Counted from the stretch's first letter, positions 32,263 to 40,819 are shown. The stretch: 64,000 nucleotides of DNA from an uncultured Agathobacter sp. (GCA_910587655.1 CAJUND010000009.1:69994-133993); one strand, 5' to 3'. The notes: generated from the sequence alone by a model not told the origin. Numbers and translations: made by a program.

Positions 32263-34098
32263 ATGTGTGGAATAGTTGGTTATGTTGGAAAAGAACAGGC
32301 GGCCCCGATTCTTCTGGACGGTCTGTCAAAACTGGAATACCGCGGATATGATTCTGCCGGGATGGCTGTCTATGACGGAGAAAAGATTGTGATCAGCAAG
32401 TCAACCGGAAGGCTTAAGGTATTAAGCGAGCTGACGCATGACGGGGAAAATATGCCGGGACACATCGGAATCGGGCATACGCGCTGGGCAACCCATGGGG
32501 AGCCGACGGAAGCGAATGCACATCCGCATTTTAACGAAACACAGACAATTGCCGTTGTGCACAACGGAATTATTGAAAACTACCTGAAACTGAAAAAGGT
32601 ACTGACAGACAGGGGGTATGTGTTCCGTTCGGAAACAGACACGGAGGTAGTGGTACATCTTCTGGATTATTACTACAGGAAATACGATCAGGATCCGCTT
32701 ACCGCAGTTGTTAAAGTCATTCAGCGTGTGGAGGGCTCCTATGCGCTCGGTATTATCTTTTCGGATTTCCCGGATGTCGTGTACAGCGTCAGAAAAGACA
32801 GTCCGCTGATTGTCGGAAAGGCAAAGGAAGGAAACCTGATTGCTTCTGATGTTCCGGCAGTATTAAAGTATACCCGTGACGTTTACTTTATCGAAAATGA
32901 AGAGATTGCACGCCTGACAGAGGACAGCATTGACTTTTTCAATGTGGACGGGGAGCCGATTGAAAAACAGTCCAGACATATCGAATGGGATATCAACGCG
33001 GCAGAAAAAGGCGGCTATGAGCATTTCATGCTTAAGGAAATCTATGAGCAGCCGAAAGCAGTCAGGGATACCATCCGTCCGCGTATCAAGGATGATAAAA
33101 TTGTGATTGAAGAGCTTGGGATGACGGATGAGGAAATCCGGGCAGTGACAAAGATTTATATTGTGGCATGCGGTTCCGCCTATCATGCAGGCGTGACCGG
33201 CAAATATATTTACGAGGGACTTGCAAGGATTCCGGTGGAAGTGGACCTTGCATCTGAATTCCGTTACCGTAACCCGATTTTAGAGGAAGGCGCGCTTGTC
33301 ATTGTGATCAGCCAGTCCGGTGAAACCGCGGATTCCCTTGCCGCACTGCGCCTTGCAAAGGAATACGGGGTAAAGACGCTGGGAATTGTAAACGTTGTGG
33401 GAAGTTCCATAGCGCGGGAAGCAGATAAAGTCATGTATACTCAGGCGGGACCGGAGATTGCGGTTGCAACCACCAAGGCATACAGCTGCCAGCTTGTCGC
33501 ACAGTACCTGCTTGCAATAAAATTTGCCGAGGCAAGAGGGCAGATTGACGGGGAGACGCTGACGGAATACCTGCACGAAATGGAAATGCTTCCGAACCAG
33601 ATAGAAATACTGCTTGGCAACAAAGAAAAAATCCAGAAGTTTGCCAACCGTTATGTTGCAGCGCGTGATGTATTCTTTATCGGGCGCGGGGTGGATTATG
33701 CGATTTCGCTGGAAGGCTCGTTAAAGCTGAAAGAAATTTCCTATATTCATTCCGAGGCATATGCGGCGGGAGAGTTAAAGCACGGCACGATTTCCCTGAT
33801 TGAGGAAGGGACGCTGGTGGCGGCTGTTGTGACGCAGGAAGAGCTTTACAAAAAAATTATCAGCAATATCGTGGAGGTTAAGACAAGGGGGGCCTACGTG
33901 CTTGCCGTGACAAATGACGATAACTTCGAAATAGAAAAGACCGCTGACCGCGTGATTTACATTCCGAAGACAAATAAATATTTTACCAATTCGCTTGCGA
34001 TTATTCCCCTGCAGCTGTTTGGTTATTATGTATCTGTGGGGAAAGGCCTGGACGTGGATAAGCCGAGGAATCTTGCAAAGTCTGTGACGGTGGAGTAA
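32263..34098 (+). CDS. glmS: Glutamine--fructose-6-phosphate aminotransferase (isomerizing)
   Basis: GlmS makes glucosamine-6-phosphate from fructose-6-phosphate and glutamine, the entry to amino-sugar synthesis. The 611-residue length is standard. The mature N-terminal cysteine follows the start (MCGIVGYVG) as required for the glutaminase. Further marks are GHTRWATHG, HNGIIENY, and two SIS domains with CGSAYHAG, ISQSGETADS and IGRGVDYAISLEGSLKLKEI; the C-terminus ends with the typical PRNLAKSVTVE. ATG 32263 is preceded by AGAGGAAA. Only 19 bp separate it from the pyrophosphorylase gene, so there is no room for the glmS ribozyme that often controls this gene in Bacillota. Confidence 0.96.
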   Translation: MCGIVGYVGKEQAAPILLDGLSKLEYRGYDSAGMAVYDGEKIVISKSTGRLKVLSELTHDGENMPGHIGIGHTRWATHGEPTEANAHPHFNETQTIAVVHNGIIENYLKLKKVLTDRGYVFRSETDTEVVVHLLDYYYRKYDQDPLTAVVKVIQRVEGSYALGIIFSDFPDVVYSVRKDSPLIVGKAKEGNLIASDVPAVLKYTRDVYFIENEEIARLTEDSIDFFNVDGEPIEKQSRHIEWDINAAEKGGYEHFMLKEIYEQPKAVRDTIRPRIKDDKIVIEELGMTDEEIRAVTKIYIVACGSAYHAGVTGKYIYEGLARIPVEVDLASEFRYRNPILEEGALVIVISQSGETADSLAALRLAKEYGVKTLGIVNVVGSSIAREADKVMYTQAGPEIAVATTKAYSCQLVAQYLLAIKFAEARGQIDGETLTEYLHEMEMLPNQIEILLGNKEKIQKFANRYVAARDVFFIGRGVDYAISLEGSLKLKEISYIHSEAYAAGELKHGTISLIEEGTLVAAVVTQEELYKKIISNIVEVKTRGAYVLAVTNDDNFEIEKTADRVIYIPKTNKYFTNSLAIIPLQLFGYYVSVGKGLDVDKPRNLAKSVTVE

Positions 34099-34101
34099 GG
34101 A

Positions 34102-34139
34102 GCAAACCGCATGAAAGTCCGCTTCGCGGAGCGATTTGC
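34102..34139 (+). repeat. Palindromic element downstream of glmS, REP-like
   Basis: An outer arm GCAAACCGC (34102-34110) pairs with GCGATTTGC (34131-34139) with one mismatch. Inside it TCCGC (34118-34122) pairs with GCGGA (34126-34130). It also holds a 10-codon ORF, MKVRFAERFA (34111-34143), with AAGGAG upstream. The form resembles a dispersed palindromic repeat; copies elsewhere in the genome cannot be checked here. Confidence 0.4.
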
Positions 34140-34140
34140 G

Positions 34141-34172
34141 TAGGTGATATCCCTAAAACAGGATATCACCTA
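34141..34172 (+). terminator. Perfect inverted repeat, possible terminator or operator before htrA
   Basis: TAGGTGATATCC (34141-34152) and GGATATCACCTA (34161-34172) form a perfect 12-bp inverted repeat with an 8-base loop. The T-rich stretch starts only about 7 bp later, so termination would be imperfect. It may instead be a protein-binding site upstream of the protease gene. I found no convincing promoter between here and 34259. Confidence 0.4.
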
Positions 34173-34258
34173 TCACAAATTTTACAATTTTTTATCACAA
34201 TTTGAACACAGATTGCGGGTAGAATACTCCTAGAACACAAGAAAGGGGACTATCTTAA

Positions 34259-35671
34259 ATGGATAACAATTATTTTAATGATAATACGAACCAGGAAAAC
34301 CAGAATAACCAGAACGGCTGGAACAGCCAGTATTCTGCCGGCAGCCAGAACGGATATGCAGGAAACGGCATGCAGCAGAACCCGTACCAGCAGTACAGTA
34401 ACCAGTCTGCATACCAGACTTACACGCAGCCGTCCGGCGGGAAGGTGAAAAAACCGAAGAAAAAGTCCGGTTTTGGCATGACGCTTGCAAAAGCCGCAGC
34501 GGTTGCAGCTGTGTTCGGGCTGGTGGCAGGCGGAATTTTTACCGGTATCAGCTATGCCGGTACAAAAGCGCTTGGCATTACGAGTGAAAGCGGAAAGGAA
34601 GCCGGTACAAAGGGCAGCACAAATTCCTCATCATCCGTGCAGCAGACAAATACAGGCAGTGCAAAGGATCTTTCCGATGTGTCCGCGATTGCAAAGGCTG
34701 CAATGCCGAGCATTGTGGCAATTACCAATACAGGCACCGTTTCCTACCAGACATTCTGGGGAACAACGGAGCGCGAAAGCGAAAGCTGCGGCTCCGGTAT
34801 TATTATCCGCCAGGATAACGATTATCTGTATATTGTAACGAACAACCATGTGGTTGCAGATGCAGACACCCTTACGGTCCAGTTTTCGGATAACGAGACA
34901 GTAAGCTGTGAGGTCAAGGGAACTGACAAAGCGGATGACCTTGCGGTTGTAAGGGTTGCGCTGGACAGCATTAAAGCGGAAACCTTGAATTCCATACGGG
35001 TAGCCACGATTGCGGATTCCGAAGGGCTTGAGGTCGGCCAGGGAGTGATTGCCATCGGTAATGCCTTAGGATACGGGCAGTCCGTGACAAACGGCATTGT
35101 CAGCGCGCTGGGACGTACCATAACGGTTCAGGATACGCAGTCCGGGCAGACGATTATCAATAACAACATGATTCAGACAAATGCAGCCATCAATCCGGGA
35201 AACAGCGGCGGTGCGCTTCTGAATGCAAACGGGGAGGTCATCGGCATCAATTCCGTGAAGTATGCGGATACCAATGTGGAAGGCTTTGGTTATGCAATCC
35301 CGATTTCTGATGCAATGCCGATTGTGGAGCAGTTGATTACACGGGAAAAGGTGGATGAATCCCAGAGTGCATACCTTGGTGTCCAGGGAAATGATATTTC
35401 TGCAGATGTTGCAGAAGCTTACAATATGCCGGAGGGCATCTGTATCGTTGAAGTAATTGAAGGCTCAGCCGCAGACAAGGCAGGACTCCGCCAGGGGGAT
35501 GTGATTACTGAATTTGACGGCCAGAGGGTCGGAACCATGAGGGAGCTGAAAGAGCTGATGACCTATTATAAGGCAGGGCAGAAAGTAAACATCAAATTCA
35601 GCCGCCTGAATAACGGTTATGAGGAACAGACTGTTGAAGTAAAGCTTGGTTCACAGACCGGCGTAAATTAG
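34259..35671 (+). CDS. HtrA/DegP-type membrane-anchored serine protease
   Basis: A 470-residue surface protease for folding quality control of exported proteins. The first 60 residues are cytoplasmic and very rich in Asn, Gln and Tyr; a membrane anchor follows at about residues 75-100. The protease domain carries the triad: His197 in TNNHVVADA, Asp227 in DKADDLAVV and Ser316 in NPGNSGGAL. A PDZ domain (about residues 375-465) has AYLGVQGND, IVEVIEGSAADKAGLRQGDV and ITEFDGQ. Length and layout match Firmicute HtrA proteins, but the Asn/Gln-rich head is longer than usual. The ribosome site is AAAGGGG. It stands alone, with a palindrome upstream and a hairpin downstream. Confidence 0.93.
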   Translation: MDNNYFNDNTNQENQNNQNGWNSQYSAGSQNGYAGNGMQQNPYQQYSNQSAYQTYTQPSGGKVKKPKKKSGFGMTLAKAAAVAAVFGLVAGGIFTGISYAGTKALGITSESGKEAGTKGSTNSSSSVQQTNTGSAKDLSDVSAIAKAAMPSIVAITNTGTVSYQTFWGTTERESESCGSGIIIRQDNDYLYIVTNNHVVADADTLTVQFSDNETVSCEVKGTDKADDLAVVRVALDSIKAETLNSIRVATIADSEGLEVGQGVIAIGNALGYGQSVTNGIVSALGRTITVQDTQSGQTIINNNMIQTNAAINPGNSGGALLNANGEVIGINSVKYADTNVEGFGYAIPISDAMPIVEQLITREKVDESQSAYLGVQGNDISADVAEAYNMPEGICIVEVIEGSAADKAGLRQGDVITEFDGQRVGTMRELKELMTYYKAGQKVNIKFSRLNNGYEEQTVEVKLGSQTGVN

Positions 35672-35684
35672 AAAACAGTCAAAA

Positions 35685-35713
35685 TAGACAAAATGAATAA
35701 AATGCGATATAAT
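35685..35713 (+). promoter_or_regulatory. Promoter of the gtrA gene
   Basis: TAGACA at 35685-35690 and a perfect TATAAT at 35708-35713 are separated by 17 bp. The -10 element runs into the left arm of the hairpin at 35712-35736. Confidence 0.7.
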
Positions 35714-35740
35714 AGATTGTCCATAGGACAATCTATTTTT
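35712..35740 (+). terminator. Hairpin with T-run between htrA and gtrA
   Basis: ATAGATTGTCC (35712-35722) pairs perfectly with GGACAATCTAT (35726-35736) around a three-base loop, with TTTT directly after. It can terminate htrA transcription. Because the gtrA promoter ends where the hairpin begins, a transcript starting there would carry most of the hairpin at its 5' end. Confidence 0.65.
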
Positions 35741-35754
35741 CGCAGGAGTCAGAA

Positions 35755-36147
35755 ATGAAGAAAGCAGAGAAGCTGCTGGTGCAGTTTGGCAAGTTCGGCA
35801 TCGTTGGGACACTATGTTTTTGTATTGATTACGGACTGATGGTACTGCTGACAGAATTTGGTATTGTAGGCTATTTTGGGGCAAGTGCATGGTCCTTTAC
35901 CGTTTCTGTTATCGTGAATTATATACTCAGTATGAGGTTTGTTTTCCAGGGCAGGGATAATATAGGCAAGATGCAGGAAATGATTATTTTTGTTGCGCTC
36001 AGCCTGGTGGGACTTGCCTTTAACCAGATGATTATGTGGATAGCGGTAGAGTTTTTCAGGATATTTTATGCAGTGGCAAAAATACTTTCAGCCCTGCTTG
36101 TTACCGTATATAATTTTATATCACGGAAAATGTTTTTAGAGGCCTGA
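35755..36147 (+). CDS. GtrA family membrane protein
   Basis: A 130-residue protein with four hydrophobic segments, typical of GtrA-like proteins. These are thought to help move undecaprenyl-linked sugars across the membrane or otherwise support polymer glycosylation. Family marks are FGKFGIVGTLCFCIDYGLM at the first helix and NYILSMRFVFQGR after the second. The start follows GCAGGAGTC. It has its own promoter and lies 31 bp before the carbamate kinase gene. No GtrB-type glycosyltransferase is next to it. Confidence 0.82.
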   Translation: MKKAEKLLVQFGKFGIVGTLCFCIDYGLMVLLTEFGIVGYFGASAWSFTVSVIVNYILSMRFVFQGRDNIGKMQEMIIFVALSLVGLAFNQMIMWIAVEFFRIFYAVAKILSALLVTVYNFISRKMFLEA

Positions 36148-36178
36148 GGCTGATGTCTGAACGAGGAGGGAATATAAT

Positions 36179-37111
36179 ATGAAAAAAAAGAAGATTGTGA
36201 TTGCACTGGGGCATGAAGCGCTCGGAAGCACGCTGCCGCAGCAGCAGAAGGCGGCAGTACGGACCGCAAAGGCGGTGGCTGATTTTATCCGGGAAGATTA
36301 CCAGGTGGTGATTACCCACAGTAACGGACCGCAGGTGGGGATGATTCATACGGCAATGAACGAATTCTGTCGTCTGTATCCGGAGTATACGGCGACGCCG
36401 ACCTCTGTGTGTTCCGCAATGAGCCAGGGATATATCGGCTATGATTTACAGAATGCCATCCGGACCGAGCTGTTAAACAGGGGGATTTACAAGACGGTAT
36501 CAACGGTTCTGACGCAGGTGGTTGTCGATCCGTATGATGAGGCGTTTTATGAGCCGTCCAAGCTGATTGGGCGCGTGATGAATCAGGAAGAGGCTGAGGA
36601 AGAGGAGAGAAAGGGCAACCATGTGAAACGTGTGGAAAATGGTTTCCGCAGGCTGGTTGCAGCGCCAAAGCCGGTGGATATTGTGGAAATTGACGCCATC
36701 CGTACCCTTTCCGATGCGGACCAGGTGGTTATTGCCTGCGGCGGCGGCGGAATCCCGGTGCTTGCGCAGAACCATAAGCTGCAGGGAGCCAGCGCCGTGA
36801 TTGAAAAGGACCTGGCGGCTGGAAAGCTCGCGGAGCTTCTGGATGCAGACATGCTGGTAATCCTTACCAGTGTGGACAAAGTCTGCCTGAATTTCGGAAA
36901 AGAGGATGAAATAAAACTGGATACGCTTTCCCTTTCCGATGCGAAAAAGTATCTGGAAGCGGGAGAATTTGAAGCGGGAACCATGGCTCCGAAGATTGAG
37001 GCGGCAATTGATTTTATCGGCGAATCCGCCATCCGTTCCGCTTTAATTACGAAGCTGAACAAAGAGGCAGGCGAGCTTACCGGAGGAATGGGGACACTCA
37101 TTAAAAAATAA
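36179..37111 (+). CDS. arcC: Carbamate kinase family protein
   Basis: A 310-residue amino acid kinase fold enzyme. Carbamate kinase makes ATP from carbamoyl phosphate at the end of arginine or purine breakdown. Conserved pieces are THSNGPQVG, SQGYIGYDLQNAI, VIACGGGGIPV and ADMLVILTSVDKV. The N-terminal motif, usually ALGGNAL, reads ALGHEALGS. I believe this form occurs in many clostridial members, but I cannot check this here. No arginine deiminase or ornithine carbamoyltransferase gene is nearby. The ribosome site is GAGGAGGG. Confidence is high for the family and moderate for the exact substrate. Confidence 0.82.
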   Translation: MKKKKIVIALGHEALGSTLPQQQKAAVRTAKAVADFIREDYQVVITHSNGPQVGMIHTAMNEFCRLYPEYTATPTSVCSAMSQGYIGYDLQNAIRTELLNRGIYKTVSTVLTQVVVDPYDEAFYEPSKLIGRVMNQEEAEEEERKGNHVKRVENGFRRLVAAPKPVDIVEIDAIRTLSDADQVVIACGGGGIPVLAQNHKLQGASAVIEKDLAAGKLAELLDADMLVILTSVDKVCLNFGKEDEIKLDTLSLSDAKKYLEAGEFEAGTMAPKIEAAIDFIGESAIRSALITKLNKEAGELTGGMGTLIKK

Positions 37112-37131
37112 AAGGGCTTAGGAGAGGTATT

Positions 37132-38928
37132 ATGGCGGAAAAAAAGCTGCGCAGGCGTTCGGAGATTCCCGGAGAATATAAATGGAAGCTGACGGATCTG
37201 TTTGCTTCCGATGAACAGTGGGAGGAGGAAGTACAAAAGGTCCGCAGACTGGCAAAAGAGCTGTCAGCATTGAAAGGCACACTGAAAGAGAGTGCGGCTG
37301 TCCTGCTTGCATTTTTTAAAAAGCAGGATGAGCTTTCCTTTCATCTGTCAAGGGTGTATGTCTATGCAAATGAAAGCTGGCACCAGGACATGGCGGATGC
37401 GAAGTACCAGGGATATGCAGCAAAGGCGGATTCTGTCAGGGTGGAGGCTGCTTCTGCCGCAAGCTTTGCAGAGCCGGAAATCCTTGCAATTCCCAGAGAG
37501 AGGCTGGACTCCTTTTTTGGGGAGGAACCGGAGCTTTCCCATTACCGCAGGGCGGTGGATGTGATTTTACGGGAACGTGAACACACGCTTTCACCTGCGG
37601 AGGAAGCCATTCTGGCGGAAGCCAAAGAACTGGCGGCAGGTCCGGAACATATTTTTTCCATGTTTAATAACGCGGACCTTAAATTTCCTGCCGTCACGGA
37701 TGCAGAAGGAAACCAGGTTACGGTTACGCACGGGAATTTTATCCGTTTTATGCATGACAGTGACAGACAGCTGCGAAGGAAGGTTTTTGAAGCGGTTTAC
37801 CATACCTATGAGCGTTTTGGGAATACGGTTGCCGCAACCTTTGTCAGTAATTTAAAGCAGGAACACTTTTATGCGAAGCTGCGGAAATATCCGAGCGTGC
37901 GCGCCATGCATTTAAGCGCCGGAAATATTCCGGAGAGCGTATATGACAGTCTGGTTACGGCGGTACATAACCATCTTCCGGCGCTGCACCGTTATATGTC
38001 GCTCAGGAAAAAAATTCTTGGTGTGGACGAGCTTCATATGTATGACCTCTACGTGCCACTTGTGGAGGATTCCGACAGTGTTATCCCGTATGAAAAGGCT
38101 AAGGAAACTGTTGCGCATGCGCTTGCCCCGATGGGGGAGGAGTATGTCAGTATCTTAAAAGAAGGATTTGAAAACGGATGGATTGACGTCTGTGAAAATG
38201 AAAACAAGAGAAGCGGGGCTTATTCATGGGCGGCATACGGGACGCATCCGTACGTGCTGTTAAACCAGCAGGATGACCTGGAAAGTATGTTTACGCTTGC
38301 ACATGAGATGGGACACGCCATCCACAGCTATTATTCAAACAAAAACCAGAGCGTAACCTATGCGGATTATCTGATTTTTGTGGCGGAGGTGGCGTCTACC
38401 TGCAATGAATCGCTGCTTGGACATTATCTGCTGGAAAAGGAAACGGATGAAACCAGACGCAGGTTTTTACTGAACCATTCTCTGGAAGCGTTTCGTACCA
38501 CGCTGTTCCGTCAGACGATGTTTGCTGAATTTGAAATGATTGTGCATGGCAGGGTGGCGGAGTCCGGGACGCTTACCATGCAGGAACTCAACAGGATTTA
38601 CCATGACCTGAACGTTTTGTATTACGGACCGGACGTGGTGGTGGATGAAGAAATTGATTCGGAATGGATGCGGATTCCGCATTTTTACAATGCGTTCTAT
38701 GTTTACCAGTATGCGACCGGATATTCTGCAGCAGTGGCATTTTCCAAAAAGATTTTAGAGGAGGGCGCGCCTGCGGTGAAACGATACATGAATAACTTCC
38801 TGTGCGGGGGCTGTTCAAAGGACCCGATTGAGCTTCTTGCGGCAGCCGGTGTGGATATGGGAACGCAAAAGCCGGTGGAAGATGCGCTTCTTGTGTTTGA
38901 ACATTACCTGGAGCAGTTTGGCGGGTAA
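37132..38928 (+). CDS. pepF: Oligoendopeptidase F
   Basis: A 598-residue cytoplasmic M3B zinc metallopeptidase that cuts short peptides. The metal site LAHEMGHAIHSYY gives His391, Glu392 and His395. A glutamate ligand is likely in the downstream VAEVASTCNESLL. The N-terminus RRSEIPGEYKWKLTDLFASD is characteristic of PepF, and the C-terminal part contains YQYATGYSAA. The length equals that of lactococcal PepF. It starts 20 bp after the carbamate kinase stop with GGAGAGG upstream, and luxS follows after 45 bp. Confidence 0.95.
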   Translation: MAEKKLRRRSEIPGEYKWKLTDLFASDEQWEEEVQKVRRLAKELSALKGTLKESAAVLLAFFKKQDELSFHLSRVYVYANESWHQDMADAKYQGYAAKADSVRVEAASAASFAEPEILAIPRERLDSFFGEEPELSHYRRAVDVILREREHTLSPAEEAILAEAKELAAGPEHIFSMFNNADLKFPAVTDAEGNQVTVTHGNFIRFMHDSDRQLRRKVFEAVYHTYERFGNTVAATFVSNLKQEHFYAKLRKYPSVRAMHLSAGNIPESVYDSLVTAVHNHLPALHRYMSLRKKILGVDELHMYDLYVPLVEDSDSVIPYEKAKETVAHALAPMGEEYVSILKEGFENGWIDVCENENKRSGAYSWAAYGTHPYVLLNQQDDLESMFTLAHEMGHAIHSYYSNKNQSVTYADYLIFVAEVASTCNESLLGHYLLEKETDETRRRFLLNHSLEAFRTTLFRQTMFAEFEMIVHGRVAESGTLTMQELNRIYHDLNVLYYGPDVVVDEEIDSEWMRIPHFYNAFYVYQYATGYSAAVAFSKKILEEGAPAVKRYMNNFLCGGCSKDPIELLAAAGVDMGTQKPVEDALLVFEHYLEQFGG

Positions 38929-38973
38929 ATATGCAGATATTTCGTCAGGATGACAGGAGAAAAAGGAGATAAT

Positions 38974-39435
38974 ATGGAAAAAATAAAAAGTTTTACGATT
39001 AACCATGATATACTTGTTCCGGGATTTTATATTTCCAGGGAGGACGGGGATGTGATTACCTACGACTTAAGAACCAAGAAACCGAATGCAGGCGATTATA
39101 TGGACAATGCCAGCATGCATTCCCTGGAGCATATGATTGCGACTTTAATCCGCAATTCCGATATGGGAAATGATGTGGTATATTTCGGTCCGATGGGATG
39201 CCAGACCGGGTTTTACCTTCTGGTGCGTGACAGCCACAGTCCGAAAGAGGTTTTTGAGGAAACCAAAAAGGTATTAAAGCAGACCATGGAGCATGACGGT
39301 CCGGTATTCGGTGCGTCTGCGGCTGAGTGCGGGCATTATGAAAACCTGTCCCTGGCAGCAGCGCAGAAGGAAGCCGGAAGATACCTGGCAGTGCTTGAGG
39401 AACAGACAAACATGGAATTTACTTATCCGGAATAA
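38974..39435 (+). CDS. luxS: S-ribosylhomocysteine lyase
   Basis: LuxS splits S-ribosylhomocysteine into homocysteine and DPD, the precursor of autoinducer-2. The protein is 153 residues, the normal size. The iron site is visible as HSLEH (His49, Glu52 and His53) and Cys119 in ECGHYE. Other conserved segments are TYDLRTKKPN and GPMGCQTGFYLL. The start is ATG 38974, set by AAAAGGAGATAAT; the frame extends 24 bp upstream without a ribosome site. The gene for the previous enzyme of the pathway, MTAN, follows 67 bp later. Confidence 0.97.
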   Translation: MEKIKSFTINHDILVPGFYISREDGDVITYDLRTKKPNAGDYMDNASMHSLEHMIATLIRNSDMGNDVVYFGPMGCQTGFYLLVRDSHSPKEVFEETKKVLKQTMEHDGPVFGASAAECGHYENLSLAAAQKEAGRYLAVLEEQTNMEFTYPE

Positions 39436-39459
39436 GTTTACGGAGCAGGTTGCGCAGGC

Positions 39460-39479
39460 AATACCCCCATCGGGGTATT
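39460..39479 (+). repeat. Hairpin between luxS and mtnN
   Basis: AATACCCC (39460-39467) pairs with GGGGTATT (39472-39479) around a four-base loop. No T-run follows. It sits 24 bp upstream of the MTAN start and might tune or separate the two cistrons. Confidence 0.45.
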
Positions 39480-39502
39480 ACAATATAAGAAAGGATTGAG
39501 TT

Positions 39503-40201
39503 ATGAAAATTGGAGTAATCGGGGCAATGCAGATGGAAGTGGACACATTAAGGGAGTCCATGGATAATGTAAGAACAGAGGAATACAGCGGGGTAACCTA
39601 TGTCAGCGGGACAATCGGCGGAAAAGATGTGGTTGCGGCAGTGTGCGGAATCGGCAAGGTGTTTGCGGCAATCTGTGCCGAAGCGATGATTCTGAAATTT
39701 CATGTGGACTGCGTGGTAAATATCGGGGTGGCGGGAACGCTCTGTAAGGATCTTCATGTGATGGATGTGGCAGTTGCCGACCAGGTGGTGCAGCACGATA
39801 TGAATACTTCCGCGCTGGGGGATCCGATTGGACTGTTATCCGGACTGAACCAGGTGTTCCTGCCGGCGGATGAAAAAATGCGTAAGCTTTTATGCCGCTG
39901 TCTGCAGGAAAAGGCAATTCCATACAAGGTGGGAACCATTGCGACCGGAGATCTCTTTTTACATAAGGAGACTCAGAAAACACTGCTGCATTCCCGTTTT
40001 GGAGCAATTGCAGGAGAGATGGAGGGCGGAAGCATCGGCCATGTCTGTTTTGTAAACAAAGTGCCGTTTGCAATCCTGCGTTCCATTTCCGACGGGGAAG
40101 GCGGCGCCATGGATTATGAGACGTTTGCGGAAAAAGCAGCGCTGCAGTCCATTCTGGTGGTCGTGGACTTTATTAACAGGGCGGATGAGCTGGAAGGGTA
40201 G
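39503..40201 (+). CDS. mtnN: 5'-methylthioadenosine/S-adenosylhomocysteine nucleosidase (Pfs/MTAN)
   Basis: MTAN removes adenine from S-adenosylhomocysteine and methylthioadenosine, giving the LuxS substrate. The 232-residue length is standard. Motifs are MKIGVIGAMQMEVDTLRESM at the start, GIGKVFAA, NIGVAGTL, IATGDLF, AGEMEGGSIGHVC (purine- and ribose-binding methionine and glutamate) and ILRSISDGEGG with the catalytic aspartate in the usual SD position. The ribosome site is AAGGA. Placed next to luxS it completes the S-adenosylhomocysteine recycling pathway. Two small unknown genes follow, the first after only 5 bp. Confidence 0.95.
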   Translation: MKIGVIGAMQMEVDTLRESMDNVRTEEYSGVTYVSGTIGGKDVVAAVCGIGKVFAAICAEAMILKFHVDCVVNIGVAGTLCKDLHVMDVAVADQVVQHDMNTSALGDPIGLLSGLNQVFLPADEKMRKLLCRCLQEKAIPYKVGTIATGDLFLHKETQKTLLHSRFGAIAGEMEGGSIGHVCFVNKVPFAILRSISDGEGGAMDYETFAEKAALQSILVVVDFINRADELEG

Positions 40202-40206
40202 ACGGT

Positions 40207-40413
40207 ATGCCTGTGATAAGACTATATAAAATAGTGGAGGAAAAAAGATTAAGCGAAGCCGAGCTGAAAACAGCCGTTGCGCAGGAGAAAAACAGAAAAT
40301 TACAGACAGAGGATATTGTTCCGCAGATCAAGGTAAAATACCGGCATGCCAGAGATGTAAAATATTTTGATGAAATACTGGAAGAATGGAATGAATTCGG
40401 CAGCAGACCATAG
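40207..40413 (+). CDS. Small hypothetical protein, first of an overlapping pair
   Basis: A 68-residue charged protein without cysteine pairs, signal or membrane segment. It begins MPVIRLYKIVEEKRLSEAEL and ends EEWNEFGSRP. It starts 5 bp after mtnN (GAAGGG upstream) and its last 23 bases overlap the start of the next gene. A small charged first gene overlapping a larger second gene is the layout of many toxin-antitoxin pairs, but I recognise neither family. It could equally be part of the mtnN operon. Confidence 0.55.
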   Translation: MPVIRLYKIVEEKRLSEAELKTAVAQEKNRKLQTEDIVPQIKVKYRHARDVKYFDEILEEWNEFGSRP

Positions 40414-40819
40414 TTTATGCAGACAGTCAGCAAAACTTTTTTTACTTGCAAATGAGAGAAAGACAGACTCCGTTAAATTCGCAGACAGGCTGTTTCACTC
40501 GGAAATTGCACCGGTTTTTTACAATAAGGACCTGCCGACAAACTGGCTGGGCGAAACATATGTGATGTCCGTGCTGGAGGATGAACTGCATTTTGAAAAA
40601 GGCGTAACCTTTTCGGATGATGTCATGTATTGGGCGGGGTATCTGTACCGTGCATGGAGCCTGCTGTATGACGATACACCGGAGGAAATGATTACGCAGG
40701 CGCCGCTGTCCCTTTTAAACAGGATGTTTCAGGGACTCCATGTGATGTCTTATGAAATGGCGATTGAGGATTTAAAAAAACTTTACCTGGAAAACCATAA
40801 GATGCAGCAGGGGTTCTAA
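40391..40819 (+). CDS. Hypothetical protein, second of an overlapping pair
   Basis: A 142-residue soluble protein. I place the start at ATG 40391, which overlaps the previous gene by 23 bp and has GGAAGAATGGA upstream; the frame continues 24 bp further. The N-terminal half is mixed (SAKLFLLANERKTDSVKFAD). The C-terminal half has an aromatic-rich core, SDDVMYWAGYLYRAWSLLYD. It then ends MSYEMAIEDLKKLYLENHK. The protein is predicted helical throughout. No catalytic motif is evident. It may be a toxin or a partner of the 68-residue protein; this is a guess from arrangement. Confidence 0.55.
   Translation: MNSAADHSLCRQSAKLFLLANERKTDSVKFADRLFHSEIAPVFYNKDLPTNWLGETYVMSVLEDELHFEKGVTFSDDVMYWAGYLYRAWSLLYDDTPEEMITQAPLSLLNRMFQGLHVMSYEMAIEDLKKLYLENHKMQQGF

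Noticed and set aside
34202..34225. TTGAAC and TAGAAT as htrA promoter
   Set aside because: The spacer is only 12 bp, too short for a sigma-A promoter.
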